DNA of 64,000 bases from Endozoicomonas sp. SCSIO W0465 (GTDB taxonomy: Bacteria; Pseudomonadota; Gammaproteobacteria; Pseudomonadales; Endozoicomonadaceae), in assembly GCF_023716865.1 (NCBI RefSeq), contig NZ_CP092417.1, positions 4,132,001 to 4,196,000 on the forward strand, given 5' to 3'. The notes beneath the pieces were generated by a model, which searched no databases, was not told the DNA's origin, and saw only the letters and a list, made by a program, of their open reading frames with translations. Shown one piece after another: positions 36,616-45,407 of the stretch (within the stretch, counting starts at the first letter, position 1; the number at the start of each line of letters is the position of its first letter). The position numbers and the translations under genes are program-made.

Positions 36616-36750
36616 TAAGGTAATGGTCGCTATCGTCCGGGTAGGCAAACGACATAAGCTGTTGTGCCTCAGCGGGAACTCCATTAGAACGATCAACGAT
36701 AACGGAAAACTGCCGGTTATCCGGGAACGTTAATGTCATTGTTTTACTAA
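36602..36750 (-). pseudogene. Prophage gene V, C-terminal remnant
   Basis: Minus strand reads VSKTMTLTFPDNRQFSVIV, DRSNGVPAEAQQLMSFAYPD and SDHYLITLRLL with stop TGA at 36602-36604. It matches the end of the longer V fragment at 59664-59997. Only the last 50 codons remain. Confidence 0.7.
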
Positions 36751-36777
36751 CCACCTTGGAGTGAGAGAAGGTTCGTG

Positions 36778-36948
36778 GTGCCTAAACAGAAACAAATTAC
36801 ACAGAAGGAATTGAAGCTAAATCTGCCTTATTCTGAAAAATATCTCTTGGCAGAAATGACGCCAGCAAAAGCCCACGCTAATTCACTGGCCGCTCCTGTG
36901 CCTTCAGAACTGGCGTTGGGGTATGAATTTCGCAGTAGGTATCAATAA
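36778..36948 (+). pseudogene. MazE-like antitoxin C-terminal fragment (tentative)
   Basis: A 56-codon frame from a GTG. Its YSEKYLLAEMTPAKAHANSL segment fits the Y-LL-TPE-H pattern at the C-terminus of MazE/PemI-type antitoxins. The AbrB-like DNA-binding half is absent and no toxin frame follows. Confidence 0.35.
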
Positions 36949-36951
36949 ACC

Positions 36952-37040
36952 AGCACGTTGGTATCCACTAAAATCGAGCTCGACCTTCATTGATTGCATC
37001 TTGAATATCGTCAATATCATTGCAATTTGGCATCCCTGCA
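36952..37040 (-). pseudogene. VapB-VapC type remnant
   Basis: On the minus strand NDIDDIQDAINEGRARF followed by an overlapping frame SILVDTNVLVY and a TGA. ILVDTNVLVY is the first strand of a PIN-domain toxin with its catalytic Asp. Only the junction of the two genes is left. Confidence 0.55.
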
Positions 37041-37053
37041 TACAAAGGCAATA

Positions 37054-37105
37054 TTCACAATTTGTAAACCAGTCAACCCTGTGCTAAAGTTCACAATAAG
37101 TAAAC
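37054..37105 (+). promoter_or_regulatory. Probable HigA operator repeats
   Basis: TTCACAATTTGTAAAC (37054-37069) and TTCACAATAAGTAAAC (37090-37105) are near-identical, each with partial dyad symmetry, 36 bases apart and just before higB. This is the place for autorepression by the antitoxin. Confidence 0.65.
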
Positions 37106-37117
37106 TTAGAGACCGCT

Positions 37118-37432
37118 ATGCACGTTATCTCCAGGAAGCCGTTTCACGACGCGGCCAAGAAATACCCTAACGATGCTGCTGCCATTGATGCCGCTTATAA
37201 AGCATTGCGAAACGGTGACTTTAGCAGCCCAAAAGAATTGAAGGCCCTGTTTCCCAACCTGGATAATTTTAAATACAAGGACAAGTGGTGGATTATTGAT
37301 ATTGGAGGTAATAACCTGCGACTTATTGCCTTTATCGAATTCAGAGACAACCGAATGTACGTGAAGCATATTGTCTCTCATTCAGAGTACGACAAATTAA
37401 GCAAAAACTATGCAAAGGAGGCTGATTCATGA
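37118..37432 (+). CDS. higB: HigB-family toxin (mRNA interferase)
   Basis: A 104-residue RelE-superfamily protein of the HigB type, which cuts mRNA on the ribosome. MHVISRKPFHDAAKKYP, the Trp-rich strand KDKWWIIDIGGNNLRLIAFI and the C-terminal YVKHIVSHSEYDKL are typical of the family. The gene precedes its antitoxin, the reverse order characteristic of higBA, and overlaps it by 4 bases (ATGA). The frame is intact. Confidence 0.9.
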   Translation: MHVISRKPFHDAAKKYPNDAAAIDAAYKALRNGDFSSPKELKALFPNLDNFKYKDKWWIIDIGGNNLRLIAFIEFRDNRMYVKHIVSHSEYDKLSKNYAKEADS

Positions 37433-37854
37433 GATATGCCAATTTAAAAGAAAAGGCAGTGGACTTTTTTGCAGAGGCCCGTTTCATCAGTCGCATCCAC
37501 AATGAGTCTGAGTATCAGCAGGCTCTGGAATTAATGGATGAATTGATTGAAGACTATGACCGATACCTGCCACTGATCGAGGTACTTTCTGTCGCTATTG
37601 AAAAGTGGGAAGACGAATCAGCAGAATGTTCAGAGTTTAACCGCCGAATCGAAGCACTGGATGATGGTGTCGCTATTCTTAGGACGTTAATGGATCAGTA
37701 CCACTTAAAGGCAGATGACCTTAAAACTGAACTAGGCAGCAAAAGTCTGGTATCCATGATTTTGAACGGAACAAGAAACCTGACAAGAGACCATATACAG
37801 GCTCTCTCTGAGCGGTTCAAAATTTCACCGTCTGTATTTTTTCACAAAGCCTGA
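37429..37854 (+). CDS. higA: HigA-family antitoxin
   Basis: A 141-residue antitoxin: N-terminal helical region (residues 1-80) of the kind that binds HigB, and a C-terminal helix-turn-helix (residues about 90-135) with LKADDLKTELGSKSLVSMIL and NGTRNLTRDHIQALSERF. It neutralises the toxin and represses its own operon, probably through the repeats at 37054-37105. The overlap with higB suggests coupled translation. The frame is intact. Confidence 0.9.
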   Translation: MRYANLKEKAVDFFAEARFISRIHNESEYQQALELMDELIEDYDRYLPLIEVLSVAIEKWEDESAECSEFNRRIEALDDGVAILRTLMDQYHLKADDLKTELGSKSLVSMILNGTRNLTRDHIQALSERFKISPSVFFHKA

Positions 37855-37888
37855 GCCGGTTACGTAAGGCGTTACATCACATTGCGCC

Positions 37889-38162
37889 TTACACTTCTTC
37901 TGCTTTCTCCTGCAGCAACCTCTTTTTCATTTGAGTATTCCTGGCCTCATTATCCTTTGTAAGCTGTGAAGGCCAGACAGGTTATGTTCTGTATTTCTTC
38001 GGTTAGCTCAAAATAACTATCTGGAAACTCTTGGGTTAATGACTGATAGCTGCTTAGTGCCTCTCGATGACAGGGGCTTGTGAATACTTCTTCAAGCCAA
38101 GCTGTTTTGTACGTTTGCACCTTCTGTTTAACCACATATCGTTTTAATGCGCTGGCATCCAT
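37889..38162 (-). pseudogene. Unknown small protein, frameshifted
   Basis: From ATG 38162 the minus strand reads MDASALKRYVVKQKVQTYKT to CLAFTAYKG. One extra G makes the stop; without it the frame continues DNEARNTQMKKRLLQEKAEE-V and stops at 37889. This continuation is clearly protein-like, so I call a frameshift. Possibly from the same prophage; no family recognised. Confidence 0.5.
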
Positions 38163-38343
38163 TTTGACTCCTGGCCTTCTACTTCTAAATGTACCTGCCC
38201 CGATATTCAGTAGGCACAAAAGCCCCGGACGACTTTGTACTTGTTCCGGGCACTTATTCTAATAGTGGCGCTCTATATCAAGCGTTTGAATAACGGTTCT
38301 CGCCACTTGTGGGATTGGAAACCGGAGTGCGGAGTCTTGATTT

Positions 38344-38400
38344 GATCATCTTAAACCTCCACCTCGTACTGCACCAAAATCTGCACAGTATCTTTTCTTC
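38344..38400 (-). pseudogene. Prophage gene Z, C-terminal remnant
   Basis: Minus strand ends KDTVQILVQYEVEV and a TAA, the end of gene Z. About 15 codons remain. The stretch from here to 38640 otherwise holds nothing I recognise. Confidence 0.5.
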
Positions 38401-38942
38401 TCCGTAAGTCGTTGGCCAAATGGAATTCGAATATATTTGAGGGAATGGATAGTTTTTATATAAAACAACGACGTATTCACAGTCGTAGCTATGACGCAAG
38501 GAAAAGTCCACTCATCTTAAAAATGAGCCTTGGCTTCAAATTGCCGAAGAATTAACTGCTCTTAAAATAGCTGTCAGCGCAAGTTGACAGAGTCGTTAAA
38601 CATACGGCATAAACTTCTGAATATTCCAGCCATGTTTTTTTTAGGAAATAAGATTATTTACAACTTCAACAGCTACGTCACTACTGTGAACCCCCTGCAT
38701 ATTCTGGTAACTCTTGAACACTCATTCTGGTAACACTTGAACACCCATTCTGGTAACACTTGAACACCTATTCTGGTTTCTTTTGAACACTTTTTGATGA
38801 TTTCCAGAATCACCGTTCAAGCTTCCAGAAACGCTGTTCAACAGACCATAAACCGGTCTAATACAGCTAACAAATATCTTCTTATGCATTGATTTTCCAT
38901 AACTTTGGCCGTTCTTATCTGTACCAAGAGAGGGAACCGGCC

Positions 38943-40499
38943 ATGACAGAAAACAGGATTACCATGCGTAAGCTACTAGAAATACTCCGGATGCGGTTTG
39001 GCAGCCAACTCAGCTTCCGACAAATTTCCCGCAGTGTACGGGTCAGTGTGGGGACGGTATCCAACTACGTTAAGGCCTTTCAGGAATCGGAATTAAGCTG
39101 GCCCCTGGCAGAGGATATATCTGAGCCTGAGCTTATTCAGGCGCTGTTTCCCGATGCCTCGATAGCCAATCGAAAAGGGTTGATTGATCCTGACTGGGCT
39201 GAGGTGCATCAGGAACTGAAGCGCAAGGAAGTGACCAAACAACGACTCTGGGAAGAATACTGTCAGGCCCACCCCCTCAATGCCTACAGCTATGCCCAGT
39301 ACTGTCACCGTTACAATCAGTGGCGTGGTTGTCAAAAGCGATCTATGCGACAGCTGCACAATGCAGGTGAAAAGTTATTTGTTGATTATGCCGGGCCAAC
39401 CATGCCAATCATCAACCCGGACACCGGCGAAATTGCCCACAATGCCCAGATATTTGTGGCAGTGCTGGGAGCGTCCAACTATACCTACGCTGAAGCGACT
39501 CTGTCACAAAAAACAGAGGACTGGCTGGGGTCTCATGAACGGGCCTTTGAGTTCTTTGGTGGGGTGCCAGAAATTGTTGTGCCAGACAACCCAAAGTGCG
39601 CAGTTATCAAAGCCTGTCGGTACGAGCCGGATCTCAACCCATCATACCAGCACCTGGCTTGTCACTACCAGGTGGCAGTCATTCCGGCACGCCCCTACAA
39701 ACCCAAAGACAAGGCCAAAGCAGAAGTCGGTGTACAGGTAGTGGAGCGGTGGATACTGGCCAGGCTTCGTCATGAAATGTTCTTTACCCTGGCAGAGCTG
39801 AACCTGCGGATACGTGAGCTGTTAATCGAACTGAACCTGAAGCCCTTTAAGCAGTTGCCAGGAACGCGACGTAGTGCGTTTGAACAACTGGATGAACCAG
39901 CCCTCAAGCCACTGCCGAAGCAATCTTTTGTGTTCGCTGAGTTTATCAAGGCCCGGGTGAATGTGGATTATCATATTATCTGCAAGGGGCACGCCTACTC
40001 GGTTCCCCATCAGCTTGCCAGGCAGGAGGAAGTAGAAGTACAGGCGACTGAGCACTGCGTCACGATCTACGCTAACGGTAAAGTGGTGGCCAGCCACGCT
40101 CGCAAGCACACACGTGGATTTACGACGTTAGCAGTTCATATGCCGGAACGACATCGTCACCATCAGGATTGGACGCCTGAGCGTTTACTTAACTGGGCTA
40201 ACGACATTGGTCAGGAAGTCTATTGTTTTATTCAATCACTGCTGGATAGCAAGGAGCATCCTGAACAAGCCTATCGAGCTTCATTGGGGCTGCTAAACCT
40301 GCAGCGGGAATATGGAACTGAACGACTCAACAACGCCTGCGCCCATGCCAGGAACATCGGGGGTTATCGGTTAAAAAATGTCCGATCAATCCTCCAGTCA
40401 GGCAAAGACCTGATGCCATTGGAGCCACAGTTAAAACAAACGACAGGTCCCTTGCATGATGATCACGAAAATATTCGTGGCGCTATTTGCTATCAATAA
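38943..40499 (+). CDS. istA: IS21 transposase IstA
   Basis: A 518-residue transposase from ATG 38943 (MTENRITMRKLLEILRMRF), behind GAGAGGGAA. It has an N-terminal helix-turn-helix (LSFRQISRSVRVSVGTVSNY), an integrase-type DDE core (LFVDYAGPTMP with the first Asp, EIVVPDNPKCAV with the second, YKPKDKAKAEVGVQ with the Glu) and a C-terminal Mu-type beta domain. It works with IstB, whose gene starts 12 bases after its stop. The frame is intact. Confidence 0.93.
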   Translation: MTENRITMRKLLEILRMRFGSQLSFRQISRSVRVSVGTVSNYVKAFQESELSWPLAEDISEPELIQALFPDASIANRKGLIDPDWAEVHQELKRKEVTKQRLWEEYCQAHPLNAYSYAQYCHRYNQWRGCQKRSMRQLHNAGEKLFVDYAGPTMPIINPDTGEIAHNAQIFVAVLGASNYTYAEATLSQKTEDWLGSHERAFEFFGGVPEIVVPDNPKCAVIKACRYEPDLNPSYQHLACHYQVAVIPARPYKPKDKAKAEVGVQVVERWILARLRHEMFFTLAELNLRIRELLIELNLKPFKQLPGTRRSAFEQLDEPALKPLPKQSFVFAEFIKARVNVDYHIICKGHAYSVPHQLARQEEVEVQATEHCVTIYANGKVVASHARKHTRGFTTLAVHMPERHRHHQDWTPERLLNWANDIGQEVYCFIQSLLDSKEHPEQAYRASLGLLNLQREYGTERLNNACAHARNIGGYRLKNVRSILQSGKDLMPLEPQLKQTTGPLHDDHENIRGAICYQ

Positions 40500-40511
40500 C
40501 CGGAGGCGAAC

Positions 40512-41267
40512 ATGATCAATGAAACACTGGCTCGCCTTAGGTCACTGCGACTGACCGGAATGGCAGATGCCCTCAATCAACAGCTGGACCAGCCGGGCAC
40601 CTACAGTAGCCTTAGCTTTGAAGAACGACTGTCGTTGCTTACTGAGCAGGAAGAAACAGAGCGAAACAATAAACGTCTGGCTCGGCTGCTCAGAAGCGCC
40701 CGGTTTAAACTGGCTGCCCGGATACACGACATTGACTATGAACACCCCAGAGGTCTCAAACAGAACCAGATGGCCAGCCTGTCTGGAGGAGGCTGGCTTG
40801 ACCGGTACAGGAACCTGTTGATCACCGGACCTTGTGGTTCCGGTAAGAGCTACCTGGCCTGCGCCCTTGGGCACATGGCTTGTCTGAAAGGCTACAGTGT
40901 CCGGTACTATCGGATGTCCAGGCTACTGGATGAACTGATCCTTGCCCACGGTGATGGCAGCTACAGCAGGCAGTTGAAACAACTGGCAAAAGTAGACTTG
41001 CTGATTCTGGACGACTGGGGCCTGGAACCACTGACGCAGCAACAAAGGAACGATCTGCTGGAAGTCATGGATGACAGGCACGAGCAAGGTTCCACGTTGG
41101 TTACCAGTCAATTGCCCACCCGGAAGTGGCATGCCAGCATTGGTGATGAAACTCTGGCCGACGCCATTCTTGACCGGCTTATGCACAATGCCCACCGGAT
41201 TGAACTCAAAGGCGAATCCATGCGCAAAAAGCTTGGAAAATTGGACGCAGTTGAACACCTGGTCTAA
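40512..41267 (+). CDS. istB: IS21 helper ATPase IstB
   Basis: A 251-residue AAA+ ATPase of the DnaC/IstB type that directs IstA to the target. Walker A is GPCGSGKS (106-113) and Walker B LLILDDWG. The start has GGAGG 7 bases in front. Intact and coupled to istA. Its stop lies 80 bases before the right end of the element. Confidence 0.95.
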   Translation: MINETLARLRSLRLTGMADALNQQLDQPGTYSSLSFEERLSLLTEQEETERNNKRLARLLRSARFKLAARIHDIDYEHPRGLKQNQMASLSGGGWLDRYRNLLITGPCGSGKSYLACALGHMACLKGYSVRYYRMSRLLDELILAHGDGSYSRQLKQLAKVDLLILDDWGLEPLTQQQRNDLLEVMDDRHEQGSTLVTSQLPTRKWHASIGDETLADAILDRLMHNAHRIELKGESMRKKLGKLDAVEHLV

Positions 41268-42384
41268 AAATCACACTGGGCAATGTGTAAGGAGTTCAGG
41301 GTGTTCAAATGAAACAGAATAGGTGTTCAAGTTAACCAGAATACGCACCCCCATACCTCTGCCTTTAGGGTCCGGTAATGTCATAATTGAGCCGATCAAA
41401 TTACCTTTCAAAATAAGACCTGCTTTTCTATTTCCACTGGGAGAAACTGGATCACCTTCGATTCGAACATTCTGAATATTATCTTTTGCCATATTTACAC
41501 GGTCATCACCTAACTTGTTTAACGTACTCTGTGAAAGTCCTGCAGGATTAATCGTAATCGCTCCTGCCAAACGGTCAGGGTTATGCTTGCCCTGCACAGC
41601 AGTGTAGGCAAATTGCGCCAGGCCACCTCCCAATGAATGTCCTGCAACGGAGAATTTTGCATCTGACAGCGGTTCGTGTGAGAGAAGAAGATCGAAAATA
41701 GCTGCTGCACTTTGGTACATCGGCGATTCCATACCCAGCCACTGAGTAAGGTCTGTTTTTATTGTTCCGCTGCGGCCCGTTACTTGTTGAGAGCCGGGTT
41801 CGGTCCCGGCAAATGACAGCACGATTTCGTCTCCTTTGCGCACGATCAATGCTTTTGCATTATCAGCTGTATGAATCAGTCCGGTTTTATCATCGTAGAG
41901 CATTTGCAGTTCAACGGGTAACTCATCCCGGGTCAAAAGTGAGCAATCAGGAGGAATTTTATCAGCTTCCTGAAACCCTTTATATGCTGCCGCTCCGAGC
42001 ATAATATGGCTTTGGATGTTTTTCTGTTCGTTAGCAGCCATTTTTGAGAAATCATCGGATTGTTGTATGTTCGTGTGCGGTGCTTTTTCAACTTGCTTTA
42101 TATCTTTGGATTTATCTCCGTTTGTAACTGTCTGGCCACGCTGTTTTATCAGTGAAGCATTAAGCTTTATTGCCTGTTTAACCTGTTTGTTAAACTGGGT
42201 TTTTGATAAAGCGTCAGCCCCTTTTACTCCTATTAAGCCTTTTTTACGAAGATTGTTAATAAAATTATTTTCAAACTTCTGTTCGAAGATACCCTTACCG
42301 GCATCCGGCTTTTCACTATTCAGCATTTTTTTTACAACGGCACTTTGATTTTTTGAAACTCTAATCTTTGCTTCAATAACGTTT

Positions 42385-43686
42385 CCTGATTACCACCGAC
42401 CCTACGTCGTGAGCCAGCTGCTATAATAAACGTCGATAGTCATGTGTTTTGGAGGTAAAACTGATGTGTAAAAACACCATTCAGTTCCAAAAAGGCCTTG
42501 GCATTATGCAATTTCTGGCTAATTACGGCAGTGAAGAGCAGTGTGAGAACGCGCTGTCCTCTTGGCGCTGGCCAGATGGCTTCCAATGCCCGAAGTGTGG
42601 CTCCCGCAGTTTCTGCAAGCTTCACCGGAAAGCTGAATTCCAGTGCAATTGCTGCCGTTGCCAAACCTCGCTTACCAGTAACACTATCTTTGACTCAACA
42701 AAGCTGCCTCTAGCTACCTGGTTTCTGGGTATCTATCTCGTCACCCAGAATAAAGCGGGGATTTCTTGCCTGACGCTTCATCGACAACTTGGCATTTCCT
42801 ACAATGCCGCATTGCGCATGAAACACAAACTCATGCAGGTCATGATGGAAAGAGATAACAGCTGGCAGTTGAGTGGTTTTGTTCAGATTGATGACGCCTA
42901 TTGGGGCGGAGAGCGCCACGGAGGCCGCCGGGGCAGAGGCTCAGAGAACAAAGCCCCCTTCGTGGCCGCAGTTCAGACAGATGCTGATAACCACCCTATC
43001 TACATGAAGTTCAATGCCGTTGATAACTTCCGGCGAAAAACCATTCAGGAGTGGGCAGAACATGCCCTGAAAAAGGGTGTCCGGGCCGTCAGCGATGGCT
43101 TGTCCTGTTTCCGGGGTATTGAAGATGCCGGATGCCAGCACACAGCCATCATTACCGGTGGTGGGCATGCATCCATGGAGAATGAGTTGTTCACCTGGGT
43201 AAATACCATGCTGGGAAACGTGAAAACAGCGATTACCGGTACTTACCATAAGCTCGACCCCAAGCATCTGGGCCGTTATCTATCAGAGTTCAACTATCGG
43301 TTTAACCGGCGTTTTGATATGCCTTCAATGATCTCAAGGCTAGGTCGGGCTGCAGTCAATACAGCACCGATGCCGGATCGACTTCTCAAACTGCCAGACG
43401 TCCAGTGGAAACCGGGTTAGCCATCAACCGATAATTGAAAGTCAGTTGACGTATTAATATCATTATTTCGAATGATGATGTGGGTCTTTGCTTGTTCGGA
43501 GCGGTTATGAAACCGAATTTAGTTGATAATCTGGAGAACAAGCCGTCATGATGCCTGCTCCACCGGTAATACTGGAGAGGTTCTATTATTTCTTTACCGG
43601 GTTATAGACATAAAGAATGAAAAGCTGCACGTATATTCTTAAATTATCTTTCCCTGTGTCATGACGTACGATCAGTGGTAATCAGG
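42385..43686 (+). mobile_element. IS1595-family element, copy 2 of 3
   Basis: Same 1302 bases and ends as copy 1. TAACGTTT is duplicated at 42377-42384 and 43687-43694, inside the lipase-like gene, in the opposite orientation to it. Confidence 0.95.
42464..43420 (+). CDS. IS1595-family transposase, copy 2
   Basis: Identical in sequence to the transposase at 2256-3212, with the same Shine-Dalgarno TGGAGGT before ATG 42464. Intact: zinc ribbon (CPKCGSRSFC) and ISXO2-like DDE domain. Confidence 0.93.
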   Translation: MCKNTIQFQKGLGIMQFLANYGSEEQCENALSSWRWPDGFQCPKCGSRSFCKLHRKAEFQCNCCRCQTSLTSNTIFDSTKLPLATWFLGIYLVTQNKAGISCLTLHRQLGISYNAALRMKHKLMQVMMERDNSWQLSGFVQIDDAYWGGERHGGRRGRGSENKAPFVAAVQTDADNHPIYMKFNAVDNFRRKTIQEWAEHALKKGVRAVSDGLSCFRGIEDAGCQHTAIITGGGHASMENELFTWVNTMLGNVKTAITGTYHKLDPKHLGRYLSEFNYRFNRRFDMPSMISRLGRAAVNTAPMPDRLLKLPDVQWKPG

Positions 43687-43911
43687 TAACGTTTTGTGCT
43701 GCTATTTTTCGATCTTTAATAGGCTTTTGGGGAGCTTTGCTAGATGTTTTGATTCCGCTGTAACATCGTTTTATGGAACTCCTTAATACGTTAAATCGGC
43801 CAAATTTGTTTTCAGCATAAACTGGTTCAGACGCAGGTCTGTTATTTTCAATGTTTGATGGGATTGGTGTAAAACCATTGACACTCTGTACCATTCCTTG
43901 ATTTCCTTTAT

Positions 43912-44000
43912 ACTTCAACCTTGTGCTGTGTCAGACTTGTGCTGTGTCAAACTTGTGCTGTGTCAGAATAGGTGCGGTTCGTTTTATCTCTTCATTTTGA
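43912..44000 (-). pseudogene. Prophage gene Z remnant with triplicated end
   Basis: Minus strand VVIQNEEIKRTAPILTQHKF corresponds to gene Z near its end. Behind it the unit GACACAGCACAAG occurs three times in tandem (43920-43968). Confidence 0.5.
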
Positions 44001-44009
44001 ATAACCACC

Positions 44010-44300
44010 TCAGTTCTGATCTATCTGATGGATGAGTATTCTTGCATCTTTGATCCTGTGTCCCGGAAGTGATGATTTGACCTCGTAGCTTCTTATCCGT
44101 GTGCCAGGCATACCTACCCCACTGGTTACAGCAATCCATGCCATTTGAAGCCTTTTTAGCGAGGTTGGTGTCAAAGAAACATTAAATGAGTTCGGGAATT
44201 CTTGTTTATAATCAGCATTGTCATGAATAGTGACATTATTAAATGTCATTTCCTGACAATATTCTTCTCTGAACTCACGTAGATCCTTGTATTGATACAT
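44010..44300 (-). CDS. Unknown 96-residue protein
   Basis: MYQYKDLREFREEYCQEMTF to KDARILIHQIDQN. The composition is protein-like, with no signal peptide or known motif. It lies between remnants of prophage genes Z and Y, on the same strand, so it may be a leftover phage gene. There is no clear Shine-Dalgarno. I cannot suggest a function. Confidence 0.45.
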   Translation of the reverse strand: MYQYKDLREFREEYCQEMTFNNVTIHDNADYKQEFPNSFNVSLTPTSLKRLQMAWIAVTSGVGMPGTRIRSYEVKSSLPGHRIKDARILIHQIDQN

Positions 44301-44366
44301 AATCTTGCTCTGTTTATTCCGTAGCCAACAGTTACAACATAGCAGAGCAAAGCAGACGCTCGTTTT

Positions 44367-44445
44367 TAGAAATAATGCCTTTCAAGTTCAACCGATTGAA
44401 TAACAGTTCTCCCGCCGCTAGCACTGATACTGGTTGATTGTGACT
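44367..44445 (-). pseudogene. Prophage gene Y, C-terminal remnant
   Basis: Minus strand reads TSISASGGRTVIQSVELERH, matching the end of gene Y (NISASGVGSVVQSIELERHY in the 25 kb copy). Confidence 0.6.
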
Positions 44446-44603
44446 TTTTTATAGTTGCTTCTTTCCGAGTATGCCTTCAATTATCAAGAGCTGAGGCCTT
44501 AAGTCAGTGCCATTGGCTTAAAGTAGCTAACCATATGAAATCATATATTTCTGACTCCTTGTGCCGGCACTCTCGGCAACTGCTCCTGCGTTGCTCTGGC
44601 TCC

Positions 44604-44718
44604 TGCATATTCTGGCTAACCGTGAACACTCAGGCTACAAATAAAGGAGGGCAGTGCTTGGGTAAGCGGAGGTGTTCACGCTTACCAGAATGAGCGTTCA
44701 CGTTCACCAGAATGCGCA
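44604..44718. mobile_element. IS21-type MITE
   Basis: A 115-base unit without a gene. It starts TGCATATTCTGGCTAACC and ends with the complement of TGCGCATTCTGGTGAACG, like the IS21 element at 38696. GCTCC is duplicated at 44599-44603 and 44719-44723. The right end has two copies of the terminal repeat. I found no record of this in memory. Confidence 0.75.
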
Positions 44719-44848
44719 GCTCCTGCATCAATGCAGTCGTGCTTCGTTTCAACTCCGGTCACATAGCTACAGCTATGCTCCCTCCGTTATGCCTTGCATA
44801 GTACCAGCCCAAGTAGCCAGAAATATTCGATTCCATATGGCCAGCTAC

Positions 44849-45295
44849 TTAGACCTCGCAAATTTCAGGGACCGCCAATCCCTCCCGCTGATAGCCGACA
44901 ATGGCTCGCTGCCCTTCCAACTGATCGCCCACCAGTTCCCATGATGCCTTAATGCCCGGAACCACATAGCTCTCAATTCTGTCTCTGGCCTCAAGGCGCT
45001 CGTCGGTTTGGCTATCGGTGTTGAATAACAAGACAGAAACATTCTGATCCTTGAGTGGCACGGTCAGGATTAAATGGCTACCAAGATAAATGTCATTGTT
45101 ATTGGTGCTAATCCCGATAAACGCTTTCCGCAGAGCCACATCTCCAATGGTGCGGTCAAACCGGGAAATGTCCTGAAAGAGACTATTGACGTTGCCATCA
45201 ATGACCTCGGTACCAGTAACCCGACCGCCACCGTCTTCCTCATCCCTGAGGCGCTGGCTTTCAAATAGCTTAACGTCATCGTTCGTAATCGCCAT
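44849..45295 (-). pseudogene. Prophage gene W, 3'-truncated
   Basis: The longest W copy here: 148 residues, MAITNDDVKLFESQRLRDEE to LAVPEICEV. It is the intron-free reference for the split copy at 33-35 kb. The stop at 44849 is probably not original because the frame runs into unrelated DNA left of about 44860. W-like proteins occur in structural gene blocks of tailed phages. Its start is 113 bases from, and divergent to, KAY gene A. Confidence 0.65.
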
Positions 45296-45351
45296 AGCAA
45301 GTCCTTATGCATGGTTGACATAAATGAATGAAGAATGAATCCCCAAAGGGA

Positions 45352-45380
45352 GGAACTTTATATAAGAACGCGTGGTCTTA
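45352..45380 (+). promoter_or_regulatory. ECF-like promoter motif, KAY gene A
   Basis: GGAACTT (45352-45358), 17 bases with TATATAAG, TCTTA (45376-45380); ATG follows after 27 bases. Confidence 0.65.
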
Positions 45381-45407
45381 GTCATAATTCAATAATTCAA
45401 TAATTCA

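Larger units (their letters stand above)
38696..41347 (+). mobile_element. IS21-family element
   Basis: Ends TGCATATTCTGGTAACTC and the complement of TGCGTATTCTGGTTAACT. CCCCC flanks it at 38691-38695 and 41348-41352. The left end has four copies of ATTCTGGTAACACTTGAACA or close forms (38700-38790), the right end two, the multiple terminal repeats usual for IS21. Confidence 0.93.
38641..43918 (-). pseudogene. Lipase (class 3)-like gene, split by IS21 and IS1595
   Basis: Taking out both IS and one copy of each target duplication joins 43918-43695, 42384-41348 and 38690-38641 into a 1311-base frame of 436 residues. The first piece starts MKYKGNQGMVQSVNGFTP, the last ends GVHSSDVAVEVVNNLIS. The middle carries FSVAGHSLGGGLAQFAYTA, the nucleophile-elbow GHSLGG of alpha/beta-hydrolase class 3 lipases, preceded by LIVRKGDEIVLSFAGTEP. 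No signal peptide is visible. A hydrolase acting on lipids is likely; target unknown. The two insertions are independent, and both destroy the gene. Confidence 0.88.
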
